DNA of 51,824 bases from SAR202 cluster bacterium. Lineage in GTDB: Bacteria > Chloroflexota > Dehalococcoidia > Lucifugimonadales > UBA826. The translations under genes and the position numbers were made by a program. Where the stretch lies: contig JAKUTY010000010.1 in assembly GCA_022447825.1 (NCBI GenBank), positions 1 to 51,824 on the forward strand, written 5' to 3'. This document shows positions 8,801-17,575 of this stretch, piece by piece (within the stretch, counting starts at the first letter, position 1; every line of letters starts with the position of its first letter). The notes under the pieces are model-generated. The model was not told the DNA's origin. It did not search any database and was given only the letters and a program-made list of their open reading frames with translations.

Positions 8801-10249
8801 TTAAACTTTCCGAGCTCGAGTTTTTAAAAAGTCAACTAATACATATCTTCCTAAATGATCTGGTTCAGTATAGAAAGTTCTACCTTTATTAATTTTTGTC
8901 ATTTGAGTTAAAAATTCAATTAAAAAATGATTCATTTCTAACATAAAGGTATTAATCAAAATTCCTTCTCTGGTACACCGTTTAACTTCTTTTAATGTTT
9001 CATCTAATGTACTGGGAGATGGGGGATAAGCGAATAAAGCCTTGCCTTTCTCCATATGAACAGTTGGCTCACCATCTGTAATCATGAGAATTTGTTTGTT
9101 GGCGACTTTTTCTTTGGACAAAATTTGCCTGGCTAAAGTAAATCCATGATGCATATTTGTTCCAGCTACCCAATGATTCCAGGTAGATTCTGGTAAATCT
9201 TTACCTTCTATAATCATTCCGTAATCAGAAAATCCAACAACATGAATTTTATCTTTAGGAAATTTGGTTCTAATCAACCAATACAAAGCTAAAGCTACTT
9301 TTTTTGCCGATGTATAAGTTCCAAACATACCCATAGACCTACTCTGGTCAAGCATTACTACTGTAGCAGACTGAGTTAAATGTTCATGTTCATCAACTTC
9401 AAAATCTTCTTTTTTTAATTTCAGAGGAACTGAATGGCCATTTCTCAAAACAGCATTAAACAATGATTTCTGTAAATTAATCTCAAAAGAGTTTGTGTCT
9501 TCATATGAAATAGTCTGACCTGTTAAGTCACCCCATTCACCTTTTACAAAAGTATCATGAGCACCCAAATGAGTTTTTTTCATTTGTTGAAATATTTCTT
9601 TCATAGCGTTTTCAGCTATTTGATTAACTGCACGAACGCCTAACTTGTACCTATCACGATTTTTTTGTAAAAACCCTGCTTCCTCTAAACCATTAACCAT
9701 TTTGATAATTTGTTCAATAGATTTCCTAAATTCTAGGCCCAATATTTCTTCAACCAAATCAAGGTCTATATCATTCAATGTCCTATCTTCAATAGCTTTA
9801 TGGAGTTGATTTTCTAAATCACGGTTTGATTCAAACTTATCTAAAGAAGCCTTAATTCTTTCAATAGAATCTTCTGAAATATCACTAGACTTAATATGAT
9901 CCTTAGATATTGATTCTTTTAGTGCTTCAGATAAAAATTTGAGAGCATCTTCAGAAAAAGTTAACTGATCTAACTTTTCTTCTAATGATTTATCGGAAAT
10001 AGAATTCAATTCTGATGTCAACAAATTTTTTAAGATTTCTAAATTTTCCTTAATGGCATTAAACATGTCTGTTAATCCCATAACAGGCTGATCACCATCA
10101 GCATTTAAGCCGTTTTGAAAAACCCCTGACAAAGCTTCATTAACATCACCAGATTCCAAAATAGTTTCAGAAAATTCATCAAATAATTCTTGCCAATCAT
10201 TTAATGAATTTTCTTCTAAATTAAATTTTGAGTATCTAAATGTTTGCAC
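8801..10249 (-). CDS. VWA (von Willebrand factor A) domain protein
   Basis: 482 residues. The N-terminal 230 residues are largely charged and helical; residues 294-480 are a VWA domain with a complete metal-ion-dependent adhesion site: D301-Q-S-R-S305, T364 in GTNMHHG, and D392 in TDGEPTV. Intracellular VWA proteins of this type (CoxE/ChlD-like) normally act with a MoxR-class AAA+ ATPase as metal-insertion or remodelling complexes, but none is encoded in the window. GTG start, 4 bases after the crotonase stop, so the two genes are one transcript. No signal peptide. Partner and role unknown. Confidence 0.88.
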   Translation of the reverse strand: MQTFRYSKFNLEENSLNDWQELFDEFSETILESGDVNEALSGVFQNGLNADGDQPVMGLTDMFNAIKENLEILKNLLTSELNSISDKSLEEKLDQLTFSEDALKFLSEALKESISKDHIKSSDISEDSIERIKASLDKFESNRDLENQLHKAIEDRTLNDIDLDLVEEILGLEFRKSIEQIIKMVNGLEEAGFLQKNRDRYKLGVRAVNQIAENAMKEIFQQMKKTHLGAHDTFVKGEWGDLTGQTISYEDTNSFEINLQKSLFNAVLRNGHSVPLKLKKEDFEVDEHEHLTQSATVVMLDQSRSMGMFGTYTSAKKVALALYWLIRTKFPKDKIHVVGFSDYGMIIEGKDLPESTWNHWVAGTNMHHGFTLARQILSKEKVANKQILMITDGEPTVHMEKGKALFAYPPSPSTLDETLKEVKRCTREGILINTFMLEMNHFLIEFLTQMTKINKGRTFYTEPDHLGRYVLVDFLKTRARKV

Positions 10250-10253
10250 TGAA

Positions 10254-11078
10254 TTATCTAAATGGAGCGTCTCTCATTTCTAATGCTGCCTTTAAGCCTT
10301 GTTCATTAGAAATACGATTAAATTCTTTCACTATAGGAGATTGATGGGAAACTGCGTCAGTTTCTGCAGCAATAACCTGCATCATGTTTCTACCCATTAG
10401 ATCCAAGGCTTTATTAACAATACTCTTATTAGCAGCTAACATTTCCCATGGAATTTTTGCAATTTGAGTTGCAAGAGTTTCAACCGCATCATCTAAATCT
10501 GCAGCAGGCACTGATTTTAATACTAGTCCCATATCAGCAGCCTGTTTTCCCGTAACTGTTTCACCAGTCAACATAAACCATTTAGCTAATTGAGGGCCAA
10601 CCATATAAGTCCACATATGGGTTGGAGGTGTTCCCATAGCTCTTACAGGAGGGAATCCTATGTTAGCGTCATCAGCTGCAATAATTAAATCACAATGTAG
10701 TGCTAAGTCAGTACCTCCAGCAATTACGTGGCCATGAATACCCGCAATTACAGGTTTACTTAAATCAAATATAGATGTCATCATTCTTGCTGTTTTTTGA
10801 AGACCATGCATGTCAGATCTAATATTTTCTCTACTCGCACTTCTAATTTCTCGTTCTTCATCAGTCTGTGGTGGAGTAACATCATATCCTGCACAAAATG
10901 CTCTACCTGCACCCCTTAAAGTAATTACTCTAATGTCAGGATCATCATCAGCTTTATGCAAACAATCTATCAATTCACCCCTTAACTGCAAACTTAAAGC
11001 ATTTAATTTTTCTGGGCGATTTAAAGTGACTCTTGCAATACCATCGCTTGGCTCATATTTAATAAATTCATAAGACAT
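10254..11078 (-). CDS. enoyl-CoA hydratase/isomerase (crotonase) family protein
   Basis: 274 residues with the crotonase fold. The oxyanion-hole segments are present (AFCAGYDV around 60-67; GHVIAGGTDLAL around 117-127). Of the two glutamates that act in classical enoyl-CoA hydratase, the first is Asp here (D124) and the second is replaced by Val (V145, in GFPPVRAMG instead of the usual xQPExxxG). Simple water addition is thus doubtful; another crotonase reaction such as isomerisation, hydrolysis or decarboxylation is more likely. SD GAGGAG precedes the ATG. It heads the crotonase-VWA transcript and is divergent from an MFS gene with only 59 bases between. Confidence 0.9.
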   Translation of the reverse strand: MSYEFIKYEPSDGIARVTLNRPEKLNALSLQLRGELIDCLHKADDDPDIRVITLRGAGRAFCAGYDVTPPQTDEEREIRSASRENIRSDMHGLQKTARMMTSIFDLSKPVIAGIHGHVIAGGTDLALHCDLIIAADDANIGFPPVRAMGTPPTHMWTYMVGPQLAKWFMLTGETVTGKQAADMGLVLKSVPAADLDDAVETLATQIAKIPWEMLAANKSIVNKALDLMGRNMMQVIAAETDAVSHQSPIVKEFNRISNEQGLKAALEMRDAPFR

Positions 11079-11137
11079 ATTTTCATCTCCTCAATTTTGA
11101 AATGAAGGCAATACTAACATAGAAGAAGTATTAGAAT

Positions 11138-12403
11138 ATGCTGATGAAAAATTTGAAATCATTTTATAACTGGCACCCCAACCCTCCTTTTTATTACGGT
11201 TGGCTAGCTTTATTCATAGCAGGATTAGGAGCGTTCGTTGCTACAGGAATTGCTCAAACTGTTTTTGGTGGAATACAAGACTTTATTGTTGAAGACATGG
11301 ATTGGGATAGAAAAACTATAGCTTTGGCAGCAACGTTAGGTACTTGGTCATCAGGAGTTGTTGCGATTTCTATAGGCAGAATGATAGATAAATTTGGACC
11401 TAGGTTAATCATGCCTATTGCTGCCTTAATTGTAGGAATTGGTTCCATCTACCTTGCAAATATAAAATCTATTTGGGAGTTTTTTATAATTTATATAATT
11501 ATTAGAGCAATAGCTGGCCCTAGTTTACAAAATCTAATCCCAAGAACAATAGCTGTAAATTTCTTCTCTCGACAAAGAAATATGGCAATGGGAATTACAA
11601 CTTTCAATAGAATTTTTGGAGAATCTATAAATCTCCAAATCATTACAACACTAGCGTCTAGATACTCTTGGAGATTTGCTTATAGAACCTTAGGGCTGAT
11701 TACAATTCCATTATGTATACCTATTTTTATGATTATTAGACATAGGCCCGAAGATATAGGACAGCTTCCTGATGGAGATAAGGAAATTTCCGAATCCAAA
11801 AAAATTAATAATCAAAATGAAAAAATTTTAACTTTTAAAGAAATTCTACAAATTAGATCATTTTGGTTCATACTTATAGGTGAATTTATAGCTGGAGTCT
11901 CCACTACTATGCTGTTGTTCCAAATCGTTCCGTTTTTAACAGATGGTGGATTATCCCAACAAAGGGCGGCTATAGCACTTACTGTCGGAAATTTACTAGG
12001 AGGAGTATCCGTACCTGTTTGGGGATTTTTAACTGATAAATTCACCACTAAAAGAATAGCCGCTTTAATAATTTCTCTCGCTATCATACCAACTCTTCTA
12101 ATCAGTCAATTAAATGTCGAGTCATATGGATTCATCTTATCTATCATATGGACAACTATTACAGGTTCAATTCTCGTGCTAGGAAGCATGATGTACGCAA
12201 CTATTTTCAACAGAAAATCATACGGAAGTGTAGCAGGATTAACTGGCCCTTCAAGAACTGCTGCGGTTGGATTAGGTCCTACTTTGGGAGCTTATATAAT
12301 AAGCTTCGCTAAAAGTTATCAACCAATATTTTGGGGTTCAGCAATCGGATATTTAGTAGCAATTGGATTTTTTACAATAGTTAACTCAAAAAACACTGAG
12401 TAA
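11138..12403 (+). CDS. MFS transporter, monocarboxylate/OFA-like
   Basis: 421 residues with about 12 membrane helices and a central hydrophilic loop near residues 205-230. The start FYYGWLALFIAGLG and the loop-2 motif GRMIDKFGPR are typical of the MFS branch that includes monocarboxylate and oxalate:formate-type carriers. Substrate cannot be deduced; a small organic acid is plausible. A closely related carrier with the same FYYGW opening lies at 17576-18844. ATGs at 11138 and 11144 are both possible. The last 23 bases overlap the end of the opposing hydrolase gene. Confidence 0.88.
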   Translation: MLMKNLKSFYNWHPNPPFYYGWLALFIAGLGAFVATGIAQTVFGGIQDFIVEDMDWDRKTIALAATLGTWSSGVVAISIGRMIDKFGPRLIMPIAALIVGIGSIYLANIKSIWEFFIIYIIIRAIAGPSLQNLIPRTIAVNFFSRQRNMAMGITTFNRIFGESINLQIITTLASRYSWRFAYRTLGLITIPLCIPIFMIIRHRPEDIGQLPDGDKEISESKKINNQNEKILTFKEILQIRSFWFILIGEFIAGVSTTMLLFQIVPFLTDGGLSQQRAAIALTVGNLLGGVSVPVWGFLTDKFTTKRIAALIISLAIIPTLLISQLNVESYGFILSIIWTTITGSILVLGSMMYATIFNRKSYGSVAGLTGPSRTAAVGLGPTLGAYIISFAKSYQPIFWGSAIGYLVAIGFFTIVNSKNTE

Positions 12404-13331
12404 TAAAACTTCTGATCCTTTTCTGAACATTGATTGCTAATTGAGTTGGTAATGAATCAAAACCATGTGTTGCCCCCGCATAAACATTCAATGTCGCCTC
12501 ATTTCCTGAAAATTCCCATCTAGAATGCATAAACAATGTATCGTCCAGTAACAAATCTCTTGTACCAACAGTAAACAAGGCATTTGGCATATCACTTAAA
12601 TCTGAATACAAAGGAGAAATATCTGGATCAGTTCTCTCCATATCTTGAAGATAATGATCGATAAACCATTCCATACCTGGAGTATTTAACAAACCTTTTT
12701 CATTACCCCATAACTTAGAACTTGGAGTCATAGACAAGTCATACACACCATATACAAGATTTACTCCTTTGAAGTCTGTAAATTGATGCTTATCTCTCAG
12801 TCTAATTAAAGTTGATGCTGATAAATGAGCCCCAGCGGATTCCCCACCTACAACAATTTTTGCTGTTCCAAATTCACTTTCACAATTTTTAATTACCCAC
12901 AATGCAACCTCTTCACAGTCATCCTGTGCTGCAGGGTATCTGTGCTCAGGGGCTAACCTGTATTCAACACTAATCACAACCGCATTACATTCATCAGAAA
13001 TGTCTTTTAATTTCTGATCTTGCATATGAGCTGTACCAATTACCCAACCACCTCCATGAAAATGCAAGTAAATGCCCTCAATTTGACCTTTGGGTAAAAA
13101 CATTCTGACTGGAACATCACCATTTGATGTAGATATATTTTTCGGAATTGCCTCATCTAATAACAAAGGCGCGACATATTTTCCTGTGCCTAATTCCATA
13201 TCAGATCTGGTTTGTATATGAGAAACTTCATACAAATCAGGAAAATTAGCGGACTGAAGGATTTTTTCTTTAACAAACTGATCATTTTCACGTTCCATAT
13301 CTTTTGTAAAAAAGTCTGTTTCTTCTATCAC
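12381..13331 (-). CDS. alpha/beta hydrolase (hormone-sensitive lipase family)
   Basis: 316 residues. HGGGWVIG (92-99) is the oxyanion-hole motif of the HSL/acetyl-hydrolase family, GGESAGAHL carries the nucleophile S165, and the acid/base pair is expected at the Asp in TRDLLLDD and the His in GATHGFDS. These are cytosolic carboxylesterases. GTG start with GAGG 5 bases upstream. It follows proA by 14 bases and is the last gene of the MFS-ggt-proB-proA unit, so it may hydrolyse an ester or lactone linked to whatever that operon processes; that is inference. Confidence 0.9.
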   Translation of the reverse strand: MIEETDFFTKDMERENDQFVKEKILQSANFPDLYEVSHIQTRSDMELGTGKYVAPLLLDEAIPKNISTSNGDVPVRMFLPKGQIEGIYLHFHGGGWVIGTAHMQDQKLKDISDECNAVVISVEYRLAPEHRYPAAQDDCEEVALWVIKNCESEFGTAKIVVGGESAGAHLSASTLIRLRDKHQFTDFKGVNLVYGVYDLSMTPSSKLWGNEKGLLNTPGMEWFIDHYLQDMERTDPDISPLYSDLSDMPNALFTVGTRDLLLDDTLFMHSRWEFSGNEATLNVYAGATHGFDSLPTQLAINVQKRIRSFITQCFLS

Positions 13332-13345
13332 TTAAACCTCAACTA

Positions 13346-14608
13346 CTAATTTCTAATTTGACCATCACCTTGCACAACCCATTTATACGACATTAATTCC
13401 CTTAATCCCATTGGACCTCTAGCATGTAATTTATTTGTACTAATAGCAACTTCTGCCCCCAATCCCAATTGACCACCATCATTGAATCTAGTCGATGAAT
13501 TAATCATTACCGCACTTGCATCAACTTCATTTCTGAATCTAGAGATTGAATCAGAATTGTTAGTAATTATCGCTTCAGAATGACCTGTTCCATGAGCATC
13601 TATATGTTCTAAAGCCATATCAAGAGAATCTACAATCTTAACACCGGCTATTAAATCTAAAAATTCTGTATCCCAATCTTGGTCAGTCGCTAATGTTGTC
13701 TTAGCATTTTTAACATTTTTCAATATATCAAATGACCTACTATCACATCGGAACTCAACATTTGATTCAGACAGGCGGTTAGCTATTTCAGGCAACAAGT
13801 CAGAAGCAATTTTTGAATGTATTAAAACTGTATCCATAGCATTGCATACATAGGGCCTTTGCACCTTAGCATTATTCACTATTTCTACTGCATCATTCCA
13901 ATTAGCACTCTCATCTATATATGTATGACAAACTCCCACACCTCCAGTGATAGATGGCATAGAGGCATTATCAGCTACCATATTAACCAACTCTTGACCT
14001 CCCCTAGGAATCATCAAGTCTATATATTCATTAAGACGAAGCATTTCATTAATCAAAGACCTGTCTATGCTTTGAACTAATTGAACAATCTCAGTTGATA
14101 GGTGCATATCTGACAAAACTTTTTGAATAATTTGAGCAAGAATCAAATTTGAATTTATTGATTCACTACCACCGCGTAAAATTACAGCATTTCCAGATTT
14201 AATACATAAACAAGCTATATCAATAGTTACATTAGGACGACTTTCATATATTACTCCGATTACACCCAATGGAACACGGATTCTACTCACATCCAACCCG
14301 TTATCCATAATTTTATGATCAATAATTTCTCCCACAACATCATCTAATTTACTTACTGCCAAAGCATCATTAGAAATTTGTGTAATTCTTTCTTCATTCA
14401 ACACCAATCTGTCTATCATGGCTGCTGACATACCTTTTGATTTAGCAGCTTCAATATCTAATTTGTTTTGATCAATTATTTGCCCAGATTGATTAACTAA
14501 TTCTTTTGCAATATTTTTAATCAATAAATTTGTTTTTTCTGCTGACAAATTAGATATAGCTTTGGAAGCTAATCTTGCGTTCTTACCTAAAATTTTTAAA
14601 TCTGACAT
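13346..14608 (-). CDS. proA: gamma-glutamyl phosphate reductase
   Basis: 420 residues, the usual length. It reduces gamma-glutamyl phosphate with NADPH to glutamate semialdehyde, the second step of proline synthesis. Family blocks are YESRPNVTIDIACLCIKSGN (121-140), RGGSESINSN, LMIPRGGQELV, the catalytic cysteine C255 in QRPYVCNAMDT, and GTGHSEAI. The start ATG overlaps the proB stop in TAATG, so the two are translationally coupled. No proC for the last step is present here. Confidence 0.97.
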   Translation of the reverse strand: MSDLKILGKNARLASKAISNLSAEKTNLLIKNIAKELVNQSGQIIDQNKLDIEAAKSKGMSAAMIDRLVLNEERITQISNDALAVSKLDDVVGEIIDHKIMDNGLDVSRIRVPLGVIGVIYESRPNVTIDIACLCIKSGNAVILRGGSESINSNLILAQIIQKVLSDMHLSTEIVQLVQSIDRSLINEMLRLNEYIDLMIPRGGQELVNMVADNASMPSITGGVGVCHTYIDESANWNDAVEIVNNAKVQRPYVCNAMDTVLIHSKIASDLLPEIANRLSESNVEFRCDSRSFDILKNVKNAKTTLATDQDWDTEFLDLIAGVKIVDSLDMALEHIDAHGTGHSEAIITNNSDSISRFRNEVDASAVMINSSTRFNDGGQLGLGAEVAISTNKLHARGPMGLRELMSYKWVVQGDGQIRN

Positions 14609-15729
14609 TACATCAACACCATATTATTTCTATGAACTACTTCGTTTCCGTAATGATAACCTAAGACATTCTGTATATTTTCTGATTTTACCTTAATGAT
14701 TTTTTTAATATCTTGTGAATCATAATTCGTAATTCCCATTCCAATTAAATCACCATTAGAATCAGTAATCGAAATCACTTCCCCTCTTGTAAATTCACCA
14801 ATTACATCCAATAAACCTACCGGAAGCAAACTGCTCTTATTTTTTAAAGCTTTTAAAGCACCATCATCTATTAAAATCTTTGCTTCTTTTACATAATTAC
14901 TTAACATCCAGCGTTTTTTACTTTCAAGATGAGATACAGAAGCAGGAAAAAATGATCCGATTTTTTGTCCTTTAGACAGCTTTTTAATTACCGAATCCAC
15001 CAAACCACTAGCAATTACAACATCTACTCCAGAAGTTGTTGCTAATTTTGCAGCACTAAACTTTGTAAGCATTCCACCTCTACCCATTAAATCAGATGAA
15101 GGACCTGCATACGATTCCAAATTTTGATCAGAAAAATCTACAAAAGAAATTAATTTAGCATCGGAAAAAAGATTTGGATCTTTGTCATACATACCTTCAA
15201 CTCTACCTAATATAATCAACAAGTCTGCATCTAACATATTAGCAACTAAAGCAGAAAGGTGATCATTATCACCAAACACTTCACCCGATAATTCATCAAT
15301 CGCGACAACATCATTTTCATTAACTATAGGAACTACCCCATGATCAATTAATGACAATAATGTATTTCTAATATTCAAATACCCCAAACGATCTTCAACG
15401 TCCCTGTTTGAGAGTAGGGCTTGAGCTGTGGGAATGGAATAGTCTAAAAATAATTTTTCGTATATATGAATTAAATTACCCTGACCTATAGCTGCCAAAA
15501 CTTGTTTTTCAGAATCTTTTGAATCAATTGAAAAGGATTTCAAAACACTTTTCCCAGCCGCTACAGCACCAGAAGACACATAAACCATTTGATACCCTGA
15601 GGATTGTAGTTCTGAAATTTGAGATACTAAATTCTGAATGATCTGAGAATTTAAGAAATCTCCTCCATCAGTCAACAAGCTCGTCCCAGCTTTAACAACA
15701 ATTCTTTTATAGTTAGATTTCTCAGACAT
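14608..15729 (-). CDS. proB: glutamate 5-kinase with PUA domain
   Basis: 373 residues. It phosphorylates glutamate, the committed step of proline synthesis. The amino acid kinase domain (about 8-260) shows VVKAGTSLL, YVSSGAVAAG, NENDVVA, GDNDHLSALVA and MGRGGMLTKFSAAKLA; residues about 280-362 form the C-terminal PUA domain found in many ProB proteins. It starts 6 bases after the gamma-glutamyltransferase stop and overlaps proA by one base. Feedback inhibition by proline is usual for the family. Confidence 0.97.
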   Translation of the reverse strand: MSEKSNYKRIVVKAGTSLLTDGGDFLNSQIIQNLVSQISELQSSGYQMVYVSSGAVAAGKSVLKSFSIDSKDSEKQVLAAIGQGNLIHIYEKLFLDYSIPTAQALLSNRDVEDRLGYLNIRNTLLSLIDHGVVPIVNENDVVAIDELSGEVFGDNDHLSALVANMLDADLLIILGRVEGMYDKDPNLFSDAKLISFVDFSDQNLESYAGPSSDLMGRGGMLTKFSAAKLATTSGVDVVIASGLVDSVIKKLSKGQKIGSFFPASVSHLESKKRWMLSNYVKEAKILIDDGALKALKNKSSLLPVGLLDVIGEFTRGEVISITDSNGDLIGMGITNYDSQDIKKIIKVKSENIQNVLGYHYGNEVVHRNNMVLM

Positions 15730-15735
15730 AAAGCA

Positions 15736-17547
15736 TCAATACCCTATAGCATAACAAGCTCTTCTAGGATCAGCACCAGCCGACAAAACACCAGAATCAG
15801 GATCTCTTCTCACAACTGTTGCCCCCATCCCACATGTGGCAGCATAAGTAATCTTATGGCCTAACTTTGTTAATTCACTTTTTACACCTTCATCAAATCC
15901 ATCTTCCATAGAAAGGTTTCCTGGCAAATATGTGTGTGGATAAAAAGAATTAGGAGCACTATCACTAGAGAATCTAGGAGCTTCCGAAGCCTCTTGAGGA
16001 TTCATATTCCATAACAAAGTATTCAAAATCATCTGCAAATTTCCTTGAGTTTGAGCATCTCCTCCCGGGCATCCTACAGTCATAATCGGAACATCATCCT
16101 TTGAAATTATATAATTGATGATACTTGTTCTTGGCCTTTTTCCAGGTGCGGCAACATTTGGGTGACCTTCTACCAAATTAGTCATCTCGCTTCTAGTACT
16201 CAAAGCAAAGCCGAGTTCTGAGAAAAAAACAGATTTATTAAAAGCTCCTCCACTAGGAGTAGAACATGCCATATTGCCATGTTTGTCAATTATAGAAATA
16301 TGGGTAGTGCCTGCTTCATGTTGATTATCAGACTCAAGACTCTTATCGTAAAAAGGTTGGGCAGAAACTTGACCTTGAAGTTTTGAAAAAGCCCAAGGAT
16401 TTCCATAATCTGGTAACCCAGGTGAAGCTTTATCTAGTGAAATCAACTTAGAGCGTTCTTTTGCATATTCCTTTGAAATTAGCCCATCAATTGGAATGGT
16501 AGAAAAATCCGGATCACCATAAAAAGCTTCTCTATCAGCTAAAGCTAACTTCAAAGCTTCAACAACTGTATGAATATATTCTGAAGAATTATGTCCCATA
16601 GATTTCAGATCAAAATTCTCCAAAATATTTAATGCCTGTAATAAAACTGGCCCCTGAGTCCATGTTGAATGACTGTGAATCTTATGTCCCATAAATGAAA
16701 TCTCTACAGGAGTTTCATATTTCTCAGAATAATTTTCTAAATCTTCTTTTTGTAGAATTCCACCAACAGATTTAGATTCATTTAAAATTAAATCTGCAAG
16801 TTCATCTTCATAGAAACATTTACTAGCAGCTAGAATCCTGTCATTTCTATGGCCAATAGCGTTATTTTCAGCATCAACCATCATTTTTAATACTTTTCCT
16901 AGTGCCTTTTGAATTAACAATGTTCCAGGTTTAGGCAATTCATCATTATCAAAAAAAATTTCTTTCCCTCCAGGAGGAAAAAGTTCAAATTGCTTGACAG
17001 AATCACCTGAATTTAATCTTTCAATCATATATTCATAATTTGGAATTCCTTTATCTGCATATTCAATTGCTGGGGCAAATACTTCTTCAACAGACTTAGT
17101 TCCATGCTGCATAAGAAGAGATAAGGATGATTTCACTACACCCGGTACAGTAAATGAAAGCGGGGCATTCTTTCCAGGACCTGTGGGGATATTTTCTAAC
17201 CCCTTATCTTGAAAAAAACTAGGCGTAGCCTGCAAGGATAATGTACCTTGCCCACATAATGAAATAATTTCATCATTTTTTGCATCATAAAGCATATATA
17301 CAGCCTCTGCACCTAAAGAGTAGGAAGCAATGGGTTCTATTACAGCAGCTGCAATTGTTGATGAAACTAGAGCATCAAAAGCATTTCCACCGGAAAGCAA
17401 CATTTTCATGCCTGCCATTGAAGTTAAATAATGGCCACTAGATATAATTCCATTATTAGCATAAATTACAGGTCTACCTGTAGATGGTCTGTTTAAATCA
17501 CCTTGCTCTAACGAAAAACCAACTGGAATATTCTTATCTTTATTCAT
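15736..17547 (-). CDS. ggt: gamma-glutamyltransferase family protein
   Basis: 603 residues. An Ntn-hydrolase that self-cleaves before a threonine, here T414 in EAGTTHISII, matching the TTH motif of the family; GSGGGxxI-type and PGKRPRTSI segments follow. Family members hydrolyse or transfer gamma-glutamyl groups of glutathione and related compounds, or acylate side chains in some relatives. Unlike the periplasmic enterobacterial enzyme there is no signal peptide, so it probably works in the cytoplasm. AAGGA lies 8 bases before the ATG. Being placed between an MFS carrier and proBA, it may release glutamate from an imported gamma-glutamyl compound (inference). Confidence 0.93.
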   Translation of the reverse strand: MNKDKNIPVGFSLEQGDLNRPSTGRPVIYANNGIISSGHYLTSMAGMKMLLSGGNAFDALVSSTIAAAVIEPIASYSLGAEAVYMLYDAKNDEIISLCGQGTLSLQATPSFFQDKGLENIPTGPGKNAPLSFTVPGVVKSSLSLLMQHGTKSVEEVFAPAIEYADKGIPNYEYMIERLNSGDSVKQFELFPPGGKEIFFDNDELPKPGTLLIQKALGKVLKMMVDAENNAIGHRNDRILAASKCFYEDELADLILNESKSVGGILQKEDLENYSEKYETPVEISFMGHKIHSHSTWTQGPVLLQALNILENFDLKSMGHNSSEYIHTVVEALKLALADREAFYGDPDFSTIPIDGLISKEYAKERSKLISLDKASPGLPDYGNPWAFSKLQGQVSAQPFYDKSLESDNQHEAGTTHISIIDKHGNMACSTPSGGAFNKSVFFSELGFALSTRSEMTNLVEGHPNVAAPGKRPRTSIINYIISKDDVPIMTVGCPGGDAQTQGNLQMILNTLLWNMNPQEASEAPRFSSDSAPNSFYPHTYLPGNLSMEDGFDEGVKSELTKLGHKITYAATCGMGATVVRRDPDSGVLSAGADPRRACYAIGY

Positions 17548-17575
17548 ATATGAGTTCCTTAAATCATTAAATAAT

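Noticed and set aside
8686..8892. 68-residue open frame on the plus strand
   Set aside because: Runs antisense through the promoter for the DUF1800 unit and the end of the VWA gene; no domain or SD.
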